This document shows positions 6,172-11,744 of a stretch of 11,744 bases of DNA, piece after piece (position 1 is the first letter of the stretch; each line of letters starts with the position of its first letter). The translations under genes were made by a program, and so were the position numbers. Origin of the DNA: DASQGA01 sp038209555 (GTDB taxonomy: Bacteria > Actinomycetota > Thermoleophilia > Gaiellales > Gaiellaceae); assembly GCA_038209555.1 (NCBI GenBank), contig JBBQXP010000087.1, positions 1-11,744 on the forward strand, given 5' to 3'. Below the pieces are notes generated by a model. The model was not told the origin of the DNA. It worked only from the letters and a program-made list of their open reading frames with translations, and searched no databases.

Positions 6172-7548
6172 CTACCCTGGATGCTTCTGGCCTCCCTGGG
6201 AGTGCGCAGGCGGCGTCGCAGGCGTCGCAGGCGTAGCCGGGGTGGCAGGAATCGCCGGAACGCCATGATGCCCCGGTGTCGCCGGTGTCGCCGGGGTGGC
6301 CGGTATCGCCGGGGTGGCCGAGGCGGCCGGGTTCGCCGAGGTCCCCGGGGTCACCGAAGTCCCCGGGGTGCCCGATGTCCCAGGGGTGCCCGGTGTCGCC
6401 GGCTGGTTGCCCGGTGTCGCCGGCTGGTTGGCGGAGCCGGTCCCTGTCGAAGCCTGCCCAGCGCCCGGCGCCGACTGGCCGGACCCCGTTTGTTGATCGG
6501 GACTCGCCGTGCTCTGGCTCCCCAATGCCGCCAGACGTGCGCTACGGCCGGCGTCGCTCACGCGTTGGTCGGCGGACGCCCCGTAGAACGTAGAGGGGGC
6601 CGCCGTCACATGCTGGGCCTCATGTGAAGCAGCGGGCTGGGGTGCTCGTCCGAGTGGCGGGATAGTGAAGACGGCGAGTGGAATAGCTGCTGTGGCAACG
6701 AGACCGACAGCGACTTTCGCCGGCGAGGCGCCGGTGACCGCCGAACGAATGTGCGAGATCAGGTCTCTCGGCAGAAGGAAGATGCCGCCGAGCATGGCGC
6801 CTCTCGTCCCTGCCTCTGGCCGTCCAGCGGCAAAGGCCTTGCCGACCGCTCGTCGAGCACGGAAAAGGAGCATCTCCACGGCTCCGTGGGAAACCGTGAG
6901 CTCGCTCGCGATCTCGTCGTAGGAAAGGCCGCGCCACTCGCGAAGCAGGAGTGCCTTGCGCTGGTTCTCAGGCAGCCCCGCGATCGCGGACGAAAGCTCG
7001 CCTACTCCCTCGACCGATTCAGGTCGAGCCTGTGCCAGGTCGGCAAGTTCGCCTGGCTCACACGTGCGTTCAAAGGACGTACGGCGCTGACGGTCTCGAA
7101 GCTTGGAATGGCAGACGTTCTCCGCAACAGTGAAGAGCCAGGCGCTCGGTTGACGCGGGATGGTCCCCCTCTTCATCGCGCGCCAAGCGTTCAGGTAGAC
7201 GACCTGAAGCGCGTCCTCCGCCTCCTCCGGCGAGCCGAGGCGTCGGACGCAGTACCTGTAGATCACTCCGGCGTACTTGCGGAAGAACTGGTCCGCGTCG
7301 TGACTTGGCCCGTCGCCGTTCGTGGAGATCGACGCCAGCTCAGCCGCTCGAGCGCTCACGGCCTCGCCGTTGCCGTTCGTGGCACTCGACGCCAGCTCAG
7401 GCGCTTTCGCGCTCACGGCCTCGCCGTTTCCACTTCGAAAGCCGGCGGAGCGTCGGGGCGATTCCCGGGCACGCCGAGACCGCGCTGATGTCCGAGCAAG
7501 ATGATCGTTAGGTGGAGCGTGCGGCCTCCGTGCGGCGAAGGAGTCCAC
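6172..7548 (-). CDS. ECF-type RNA polymerase sigma factor fused to a transmembrane helix and Pro/Ala/Thr-rich C-terminal tail
   Basis: The protein has 458 residues. Residues 1-80 are a polar leader with a 19-residue duplication (40-58 and 59-77). Sigma region 2 lies at about 85-155 (FFRKYAGVIYRYCVRRLGSPEEAEDALQ, then AWLFTVAENVCHSKLRDR). Region 4 lies at about 183-240 (LPENQRKALLLREWRGLSYDEIA, then VEMLLFRARRAV). A hydrophobic segment at 277-297 (VAVGLVATAAIPLAVF) is a single membrane helix, and 300-458 is rich in P, A, T, G and S with many TPG/ATP triplets. Typical ECF factors are about 160-200 residues, so the last 200 are an added module. If sigma is cytoplasmic, the tail is outside. No separate anti-sigma gene is adjacent; the fused part may control the factor by tethering it. 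The GTG start is the most upstream possible (in-frame TGA 8 codons earlier) but lacks a clear ribosome binding site, so a later start is possible. Confidence 0.87.
   Translation of the reverse strand: MDSFAARRPHAPPNDHLARTSARSRRARESPRRSAGFRSGNGEAVSAKAPELASSATNGNGEAVSARAAELASISTNGDGPSHDADQFFRKYAGVIYRYCVRRLGSPEEAEDALQVVYLNAWRAMKRGTIPRQPSAWLFTVAENVCHSKLRDRQRRTSFERTCEPGELADLAQARPESVEGVGELSSAIAGLPENQRKALLLREWRGLSYDEIASELTVSHGAVEMLLFRARRAVGKAFAAGRPEAGTRGAMLGGIFLLPRDLISHIRSAVTGASPAKVAVGLVATAAIPLAVFTIPPLGRAPQPAASHEAQHVTAAPSTFYGASADQRVSDAGRSARLAALGSQSTASPDQQTGSGQSAPGAGQASTGTGSANQPATPGNQPATPGTPGTSGTPGTSVTPGTSANPAASATPAIPATPATPATPGHHGVPAIPATPATPATPATPPAHSQGGQKHPG
6387..6428 (-). repeat. 21-bp perfect tandem duplication within the sigma factor tail
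   Basis: 6387-6407 and 6408-6428 are identical 21-base units that encode NQPATPG twice. They sit within a longer low-complexity block (about 6190-6430) made of short imperfect GC-rich units that encode TPG, TPA and TSG triplets, including a 9-base unit gcgtcgcag near 6210-6232. Such DNA readily gains or loses units by slippage in multiples of three. Confidence 0.75.
7318..7431 (-). repeat. 57-bp tandem duplication in the sigma factor N-terminal leader
   Basis: 7318-7374 and 7375-7431 are two 57-base units with 49 identical positions by my count. They encode GNGEAVSAKAPELASSATN and GNGEAVSARAAELASISTN. The duplication is in frame and lies upstream of sigma region 2, so it lengthens a probably disordered leader. 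Confidence 0.8.
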
Positions 7549-8038
7549 AGTATTGTGGATCGTGTCGCCTCATAGCATCCCTCAAATGAGTGATCCCCGC
7601 AACTTCGCGGTCGGCGCGAGAAAGATTCGAGGGCCTCGAGCGTCGTTCACCAATGAGGAGGAAGACATGCTGCACTGGTAGTCAACTGCTGAGAACCCGA
7701 CTGCGCCGGACCCTCGAGCTACGGCCGAGAGGGCGAATCCGTGCGTGTTCGGCCCGAGCACCGCTTCGGCAGGATGGCACCCAGCTTCTGACCGGGCAGG
7801 AACCGGCTGCAAGCCTCACATCTGCGCGTCACAATCTCTCGCCTTCTCTCGCCTTCTCTCGCGAATCGCTGCGGCGAGTTCCCCCGTTCAGGGGGGACAT
7901 GGAGTGCGGCTCCCGGTCGATTGACATGAATGGGGGAGCCCGGCCCTCCCTTGTCCCGGGGGAGGCGCACCCGGTTTTGCCGCAAGGACCGGCTGTCTCC
8001 GGGCTCTCCCTCCTGCCTCTTCCAACGTACTTGCAGCT
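7549..8038. other. Low-density region upstream of the sigma factor
   Basis: No confident gene is visible over 490 bases, apart from a doubtful small ORF at 7719-7832 on the minus strand. The region holds a 10-base tandem repeat (tctctcgcct) at 7835-7864, a short hairpin TCCCCC-GTTCA-GGGGGGA at about 7879-7896 and G/C-rich structured sequence at 7930-7975. An AGGAGG at 7654-7659 precedes ATG CTG CAC TGG TAG, a four-codon ORF too short to credit. The sigma factor promoter should lie at 7549-7650, but I could not identify it. Confidence 0.4.
7719..7832 (-). CDS. Possible 37-residue CxxC protein (degenerate zinc-ribbon-like)
   Basis: A GTG at 7830-7832 with AAGG nine bases upstream opens 37 codons. 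Near the N-terminus is RRCEACSRFLPG, and later PKRCSGRTR. The pattern CxxC ... C resembles small actinobacterial zinc-ribbon proteins of the form CxxCG.PLP ... CS..CR, but the fourth cysteine is missing. It may be a decayed gene, or chance. It lies downstream of the minus-strand small-ORF cluster, separated by about 200 bases. Confidence 0.25.
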   Translation of the reverse strand: MTRRCEACSRFLPGQKLGAILPKRCSGRTRTDSPSRP

Positions 8039-8143
8039 TCAATAGATCGACAGCGAGCTGCGTCGCGGGGCAACTCGCCGATCTAAGAACAGGAGCGGGT
8101 CGTCAAGCAGATCAGGGTCGCCGAGGCGCAGTCGAACGACCAG
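8039..8143 (-). CDS. Short ORF related to the 77-residue protein upstream (truncated copy)
   Basis: This frame reads VVRLRLGDPDLLDDPLLFL near its start, which parallels VEIEVSDPSLVEGLLEFL of the protein at 8285-8518 (shared V, DP, L, L and FL in register). After this motif it ends quickly (RRVAPRRSSLSIY), so it would be a shortened copy without the cysteine-containing half. CTG at 8141-8143 is the likeliest start, with AAGGAG ten bases upstream inside the preceding ORF, whose 3' end it overlaps. It could equally be the first half of a degraded duplicate that is no longer expressed. Confidence 0.4.
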   Translation of the reverse strand: MVVRLRLGDPDLLDDPLLFLDRRVAPRRSSLSIY

Positions 8144-8273
8144 TCGCCTTGATCTCCTTCCACGCTTCGGCGTCCGCAAGCTCCCGGACACGCACGGCAG
8201 TAGAGATCCGCTCTCGAAGGACGTCACGCTCAGCGCGGGAGAGCGGTTTTCTCACAGCCGCAGCTATGTCCAC
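8112..8273 (-). CDS. Small charged helical protein, 53 residues, unknown function
   Basis: It begins at GTG 8271-8273 with GGAG seven bases upstream, 11 bases after the stop of the 77-residue protein, so the two look like one operon. Residues 8-42 are strongly charged and predicted helical (RKPLSRAERDVLRERI, RVRELADAEAWKEIKA), followed by a basic tail ending in RRP. No domain is recognised; there is no signal peptide or membrane segment. A second GTG at codon 7 is a possible later start but is badly spaced from any ribosome binding site. Confidence 0.5.
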   Translation of the reverse strand: MDIAAAVRKPLSRAERDVLRERISTAVRVRELADAEAWKEIKATGRSTAPRRP

Positions 8274-8284
8274 CTCCCCGCTCC

Positions 8285-8518
8285 TCATTCGATGCGCATG
8301 GCCCGCGCCCAGGCTTGTGCCCGACAGTCGTGACAATCCAATGCCGCAAGGCGCCGCAACACCTCGGCTACTTCGCCGCCGCAACTGTCGCACAGCAGCG
8401 GCCATTCCAGGCGCACGGAAACCATCCACCCATTGCCTTCTTGGGCATGCCAGCCCGAGGAGCGCAAGAACTCGAGCAAACCCTCAACGAGGGATGGATC
8501 GCTTACTTCGATTTCCAC
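8285..8518 (-). CDS. Small conserved-looking protein with DPxL..LLxFL motif and cysteine pairs, 77 residues
   Basis: The start is GTG at 8516-8518. Residues 1-20 (EIEVSDPSLVEGLLEFLRSSG) suggest a beta strand followed by a helix, as in small ACT-like or BON-like alpha/beta folds. The second half has CDSCGGE at about 43-49 and DCHDC at about 61-65, four cysteines and a histidine that could bind zinc or form disulfides. No signal peptide is visible. I do not recognise a named family; I have the impression, not a search result, that short proteins with this N-terminal motif recur in Thermoleophilia. It heads a small cluster with the ORFs at 8112-8273 and 8039-8143. A perfect TTGACA (8574-8579, minus) lies 56 bases upstream but has no good -10 partner. 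Confidence 0.65.
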   Translation of the reverse strand: MEIEVSDPSLVEGLLEFLRSSGWHAQEGNGWMVSVRLEWPLLCDSCGGEVAEVLRRLAALDCHDCRAQAWARAMRIE

Positions 8519-8624
8519 TTGCCGCAGTCGCCCCCCACGAGTTGCCGCACGCCGAGCGCGTATCTCTCACTCTTGTCAAAAACGGTCAGCCGTCAAGGCC
8601 ATGACCGTCTCGAGCAATCCTCGG

Positions 8625-8921
8625 CTAGGCGCGCCGGCCGTCAAGCCGGATCGTCCACGGGTCGATCGTGTCGACCCGGAGATGCGTCTCGCTCCATGGG
8701 TCGCGAGCGAGTGTGGCGCGGATGGCCTCCTCCGATTCGGCCTCGACCACGTGCGCCACGCGGTGCTCGTCGGCGAGCGGCCCGCCCAGGACGATGAAGC
8801 CTGCGTCCACGAGCCCGTCCATGAAGGATGCGTGCGCGGGCCAGTCGGACTGTTCCTCCAATGGCCGAGTGGGATCCCATTCAGGGCCGGAGCGGAGGAG
8901 CACGACGAGGAACGTCGCCAT
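8625..8921 (-). CDS. YciI-like (YCII domain) protein
   Basis: A 98-residue protein of the typical length for the YciI/YCII family, small dimeric ferredoxin-like proteins of mostly unknown enzymology. Visible family features are WPAHASFMDGLVDAGFIVLGGP (His30, the aGP turn), the DEHR/AHVVEAES segment, and ARDPW at 72-76, matching the conserved H and DP positions. The ATG at 8919-8921 is the only sensible start; the Shine-Dalgarno is weak. It is soluble, with no signal peptide. It stands alone: 106 bases separate it from the next minus-strand ORF, and a gene fragment on the opposite strand lies behind it. Confidence 0.85.
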   Translation of the reverse strand: MATFLVVLLRSGPEWDPTRPLEEQSDWPAHASFMDGLVDAGFIVLGGPLADEHRVAHVVEAESEEAIRATLARDPWSETHLRVDTIDPWTIRLDGRRA

Positions 8922-8961
8922 GCTCGCGTTTCTACCACACGGCCGGGGGCGCGAGAGTCGC

Positions 8962-9120
8962 GCTCAGGCTGCGGGAATTAGCGTCGTCCTCGAGCTCGGG
9001 CGAGGCGCATGCGGGATCTACAACATCGTCGACGACGAGCCCGCGCCGGTCCGCGAGTACCTTCCTGTACTGGCAGCAACCATCGGCGCCGGAAGCCCCT
9101 TGGGGATCAGGTCTTCTTGA
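8962..9120 (+). pseudogene. Fragment of an NAD-dependent epimerase/dehydratase-like gene
   Basis: In the plus frame ending with the TGA at 9118-9120 the translation reads GIYNIVDDEPAPVREYLPVLA, preceded by VVLELGRGACG and followed by ATIGAGSP. This is the conserved C-terminal middle of extended-SDR NAD-dependent epimerases (typically ...aAt..Ale.G..GvYNIVDDePapv.ewLP.lA..lGa.pP...). The Rossmann GxxGxxG and YxxxK regions are absent upstream, where the sequence belongs to the YciI gene on the other strand, and the usual last 60-80 residues are missing. It is therefore a relic about 50 codons long; its last 14 bases overlap the end of the sugar-dehydrogenase-like gene. The left boundary is approximate. 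Confidence 0.6.
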
Positions 9121-11338
9121 ACGTTGCCGTGTACTTCGACGTGGCCGTGACGACGATCGTGTGCATCGCCGGCTTGCCGTCCGACCAGGACCGGAACTCG
9201 TAGGACCGCTTGCCGATTGTCTGGCTTGAGGCGCTGATCGTGTGGGTCGAGTTTTGGACCACCGTCTTGATGATCTGGGACGAGGCCGTCGTGCCGTCGA
9301 TCGTCAGCTGAAGGTTGCCCGGCGACGACGCGAGCGTCAGCTGGACGGTTCGTGGGTCGAGGCGCCGACTGACGGTTGTGGTGAGCCCGCGCGAGTCGGT
9401 CGCGGTGAGCTGCAGCTCGAGGTAGGCGGGGTACTCATGGTCGGGCGCGGTGAAGCTCCCGGTGCTGACGCCAGACCAGCTCTGCAGGTCATGCGTGTGG
9501 CAGAGGCTGATGTCGGTCGGGCAGTGGTGCAGGATGAGCTTCCAGCTGAGCGAGGCCGGCGGCAGTTGGCCATCGACCGGATCTGTCGCCGAGCCGCTGA
9601 AGGAGATGACGTCTCCGACCTTCCACAGGGTGCCGGCCGCCGGGGAAGTGATCGTCGCGGTGGGACCGCCGCTCCCGACGAGGATCGTCACGTGGTCGGT
9701 GCCCAGTCCTCCTCGGCCGTCGCTGACCTGCAGCCCCACGTCGATCTGGCCGTTCTGATTGTAGGTGAAGCTCACTGTCGCCGAGGTCGAATCGCCGAAG
9801 GTGCCATCGCCGTTGAGGTCCCACGAGTACGTCAGCGGGTCGCCGTCCGGGTCGGTCGAGCCGGTGGCGTCGAACTGGACGGTCAGCGGGGCCGCACCGG
9901 TCGTCGGCGATGCGGAGGCCACTGCGACGGGCGAGCGGTTTACCGTCCACGCGATGCGACGGATCGTGCCGCCGTCGAGGTCGACGTAGTAGAGGTTGCC
10001 GTCGGATCCAATCTGCAGATCCACGGGATTCAAGGCCGCCGCCTCGAACGTCCGGCGGTTCGTGGGATCGGGCAGGCCGTTCGTCCCTTGCAGCATCGCC
10101 CAGATGCAGTTGCGACTGTGGTCGGCGAAGAACAGAGCGGTGTTGTACGGCGCCGGATAGTTCGTCGCGGAGGTCGCGAACGCGAGCCCGGTGATCGAAG
10201 AGCCGTTCGCCGTTGGACAGGTCTCCCCGGAGACGACCTGAGCGCTGTGGGCGTACGTGTAGTACGGCGCCGCGACGGCCCCCGTGCCGGCGGCGTAGAG
10301 TCCCTGGCAGAGCGCGAGCGACTGGTACCCGGACTGCTGTCCGTTGCCTTCGTAGCAGGGCCACCCAAAGTTCGTGAACGCCGTAGGCGTCGCCACGCGG
10401 TCGATCTCCTCCCAGCTGCTCCACCCGACGTCCCCGATCCAGACCTCGTCGGTCCCTGGCCGGAACGTGAAGCGGAACGGATTCCGTAGGCCCTCAGCGA
10501 TGATGCGCGCCGCGTTGGCGTCGCCACCGGCATACGGATTGCCCGGCGCGCCGGCGCCCGTATCGCTGTCCAACCGGAGGATGGCGCCGTTGAGCGCTGT
10601 CGGGTCGGAGGTCGTTCGCAGGTCCTGGCTCCGCAGCGCGCCTCCCTCATTGAGCGGATCGCCGCAGACGTTCGCCTGCCCCGTCATGGTCGGGCTGAGA
10701 TTGCCGACGTGCTGGCCCCAGTCGGCGAAGTTAAAGCTCGCGCCGTCACCACCGCTCACGTAGAGAAAGCCGTCCCTCCCGAAATCGAGGGATCCGATGG
10801 AGTGGCTCGGGTACTGCTGGCACCAGTCGTTGATGAGCGGTTGCTCGCCGACCGACACGTTCCCGCTCGCCGTCAAACGGGAGAGCCTGCCCGAGATCAC
10901 GCACCCGTTACCGGTCGGATCCGAACACACGTCATTCCAAACCGGTGCCGTCCCCCCCAGTGGTGCGTCGTAGGCGTACAGGACGTAGACGTATGGCCGC
11001 GTCGGAAACTGCGGGTCGAGCGCGAGCCCTAGGAGCCCTCGGTCCCAGTAGTCGTCGACCTGCGAGCGCAAATCGGCGAACGTCGTGCCGGTCGTCGCCG
11101 TGACGGAACTGAAGACCTTGACGATGCCGTTCTTCTGCGCGACGAAGACGCGACCGTCGGCCGCGAAGCGGACCGCCGTCGGGCGGTCGAGCCCCGAGAA
11201 GACGGCAGTGTCCTGAAATCCCGTTGGAAGGGTGGCGGCCTCCGCCGGGACCGCGGTGCCGAGAGCGAGGAACGCGACGAGGACCGGCAGCGCGACGCGG
11301 ATACCTAACGTCAGCGTGAAAACGGCCGATTTTCGCAT
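9107..11338 (-). CDS. Secreted glucose/sorbosone dehydrogenase-like beta-propeller with PKD domain
   Basis: From the ATG at 11336-11338 the protein has 743 residues. Residues 1-35 are a signal peptide (MRKS, hydrophobic core, cleavage near AEAA). Residues about 40-462 form the PQQ-type sugar dehydrogenase propeller: RGLLGLALDPQF at 100-111, SHSIGSLDFGRDGFLYVSGG at 178-197 with the probable catalytic His179, and EGLRNPFRF plus WIGDVGWSSWEEID near 282-313. A PKD domain follows at about 468-555 (APLTVQFDATGSTDPDGDPL, YSWDLNGDG). Then come an Ig-like module (about 557-660) and a C-terminal module resembling divergent InlB-type repeats (FRSWSDG at 715-721). The ten cysteines suit export and disulfides. 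It probably oxidises a sugar or polyol outside the membrane using PQQ; substrate unknown, and some relatives lack activity. The frame is open to 11494, but the signal peptide fixes the start. No Shine-Dalgarno precedes it, while TATATT ends 9 bases upstream, suggesting a leaderless message. Confidence 0.88.
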   Translation of the reverse strand: MRKSAVFTLTLGIRVALPVLVAFLALGTAVPAEAATLPTGFQDTAVFSGLDRPTAVRFAADGRVFVAQKNGIVKVFSSVTATTGTTFADLRSQVDDYWDRGLLGLALDPQFPTRPYVYVLYAYDAPLGGTAPVWNDVCSDPTGNGCVISGRLSRLTASGNVSVGEQPLINDWCQQYPSHSIGSLDFGRDGFLYVSGGDGASFNFADWGQHVGNLSPTMTGQANVCGDPLNEGGALRSQDLRTTSDPTALNGAILRLDSDTGAGAPGNPYAGGDANAARIIAEGLRNPFRFTFRPGTDEVWIGDVGWSSWEEIDRVATPTAFTNFGWPCYEGNGQQSGYQSLALCQGLYAAGTGAVAAPYYTYAHSAQVVSGETCPTANGSSITGLAFATSATNYPAPYNTALFFADHSRNCIWAMLQGTNGLPDPTNRRTFEAAALNPVDLQIGSDGNLYYVDLDGGTIRRIAWTVNRSPVAVASASPTTGAAPLTVQFDATGSTDPDGDPLTYSWDLNGDGTFGDSTSATVSFTYNQNGQIDVGLQVSDGRGGLGTDHVTILVGSGGPTATITSPAAGTLWKVGDVISFSGSATDPVDGQLPPASLSWKLILHHCPTDISLCHTHDLQSWSGVSTGSFTAPDHEYPAYLELQLTATDSRGLTTTVSRRLDPRTVQLTLASSPGNLQLTIDGTTASSQIIKTVVQNSTHTISASSQTIGKRSYEFRSWSDGKPAMHTIVVTATSKYTATFKKT

Positions 11339-11529
11339 TCGGCCAAGAATATAAGGCGTAACGGCCCACCTCGCCGTCCGAAGGTCTAGGTTTTGACGTG
11401 CGACCGCCGCCGTGACGAACCATCCTCGTCGCCCTGGGCACCGATGAGATCCTCGCGACCGACAGGTCTTATTGAATGACCGCGGCGGATCCAAAGCCTC
11501 CGCCGAACGACAACGTGAGAGGAGGGCCT
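11339..11529. other. Divergent intergenic region
   Basis: This 191-base gap separates the minus-strand propeller gene from the plus-strand VOC gene and should hold both promoters. It contains TTGACG at 11393-11398 on the plus strand without a clear -10, and an inverted repeat CGGCGGA/TCCGCCG (11483-11489 and 11499-11505, nine-base loop) just ahead of the VOC gene, probably in its leader. Confidence 0.4.
11348..11353 (-). promoter_or_regulatory. Candidate -10 element of the sugar-dehydrogenase-like gene
   Basis: The minus strand reads TATATT, ending nine bases before the ATG at 11338, within otherwise GC-rich DNA. A start of transcription 6-9 bases downstream would fall at or next to the ATG. 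No good -35 hexamer is seen 16-18 bases upstream. Confidence 0.35.
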
Positions 11530-11744
11530 ATGTCAGGTCAGATCGTGCACTTCGAGATCCCGGCGGACGACACCGCGAAGGGGCGCGAGTTCTGGGGCTC
11601 GCTATTCGGATGGGAGTTCGAGGAATTCCCCGGCCCGTCCGAGTACCACATGACCCGGATCAGCGAACAGACGGGCGGGGCGATCACGAACATGGAGCCC
11701 GGCAAGCGCGGGACGCGCGCCTACTTCGACGTGGACGACATCAA
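11530..11744 (+). CDS. VOC/glyoxalase-like protein (5' part; runs off the window)
   Basis: The ATG at 11530-11532 follows GAGAGGAGG with a four-base gap, so the start is firm. The 71 visible codons read as the first beta-alpha-beta-beta-beta unit of the vicinal oxygen chelate fold: VHFEIPADDTAKGREFWGSL, then FGWEFEEF and a late AYFDVDDI. His7/Glu9 is the usual position for the first metal ligand. Such small proteins are cytoplasmic and include glyoxalase-type enzymes, dioxygenases and drug-binding resistance proteins; the particular activity cannot be told. It diverges from the secreted propeller gene. Confidence 0.82.
   Translation, partial: MSGQIVHFEIPADDTAKGREFWGSLFGWEFEEFPGPSEYHMTRISEQTGGAITNMEPGKRGTRAYFDVDDI

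Noticed and set aside
6190..6430. CRISPR-like or structural repeat array
   Set aside because: Repeats are short, contiguous, lack unique spacers and are in frame with the sigma factor's Pro/Thr/Ala tail.
7654..7679. AGGAGG followed by ATG CTG CAC TGG TAG, a four-codon ORF
   Set aside because: Too short to distinguish from chance, and it has no attenuator-like structure or downstream gene on that strand.
8551..8579. TTGACA at 8574-8579 (minus) as a full sigma-70 promoter for the 77-residue protein
   Set aside because: The bases 16-18 downstream are GC-rich with no -10 match; the nearest A/T-rich bases are too close.
9242..10489. 415-codon plus-strand open frame opposite the propeller gene
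   Set aside because: Composition is Arg/Val/Gly/Ala-rich with no recognisable fold, while the opposite strand has clear domains and a signal peptide.
11483..11505. Seven-base inverted repeat as a terminator
   Set aside because: It lies just ahead of the VOC ribosome binding site with no gene ending into it, so a leader structure or chance is more likely.
1..11744. tRNA, rRNA, insertion sequence or integrase genes
   Set aside because: I looked for cloverleaf-type sequence, conserved rRNA stretches, transposase motifs and flanking inverted repeats on both strands and found none I could support.

Overview
The window is GC-rich bacterial DNA with G/C-ending codons, several GTG starts, a possible leaderless promoter and a long Pro/Ala/Thr-rich tail on a sigma factor. 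This style, together with XRE-TPR regulators and small 'DPxL..LLxFL' proteins, suggests a high-GC actinobacterium, perhaps of the Thermoleophilia. That placement is an inference from style; no rRNA or tRNA gene is present to settle it.

Layout. Positions 1-993 (+) hold the last codons of one gene and, in ATGA overlap with it, an NADPH:quinone-reductase-like MDR oxidoreductase. Convergent to these, the minus strand carries a GTG-started aldo/keto reductase (3046-4026) followed 26 bases later by ftsH (1015-3019). The ftsH gene is split by a one-base frameshift at about 2350; bridging it restores a complete FtsH of about 667 residues. Upstream on the same strand is an XRE-TPR regulator (4435-5805). 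Its stop is followed at once by a full-length Shine-Dalgarno sequence and a 30-codon hydrophobic peptide ORF (4325-4417). This has the organisation of RRNPP-type regulator/signal-peptide pairs and is the most interesting part of the window. Positions 6172-7548 (-) encode an ECF-type sigma factor fused to a transmembrane helix and a repetitive, presumably extracytoplasmic tail.

The stretch 7549-9106 is a low-density region. It has a run of small minus-strand ORFs (77, 53 and 34 codons, plus a doubtful CxxC ORF of 37 codons), a complete YciI-like gene (8625-8921), and a plus-strand scrap of an NAD-dependent epimerase gene (8962-9120). It looks like gene decay and small-protein turnover. Positions 9107-11338 (-) encode a secreted glucose/sorbosone-dehydrogenase-type beta-propeller with a PKD domain and further C-terminal modules. 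A VOC/glyoxalase-like gene diverges from it and runs off the right edge (11530 onward).

Working together: most genes appear to be independent units. The likely functional groups are AKR-ftsH (same strand, short gap), the XRE-TPR regulator with its downstream peptide ORF, and the short minus-strand small-protein cluster 8039-8518. Membrane-linked regulation recurs (FtsH protease, membrane-tethered sigma factor, peptide ORF), but a functional link between these is speculation.
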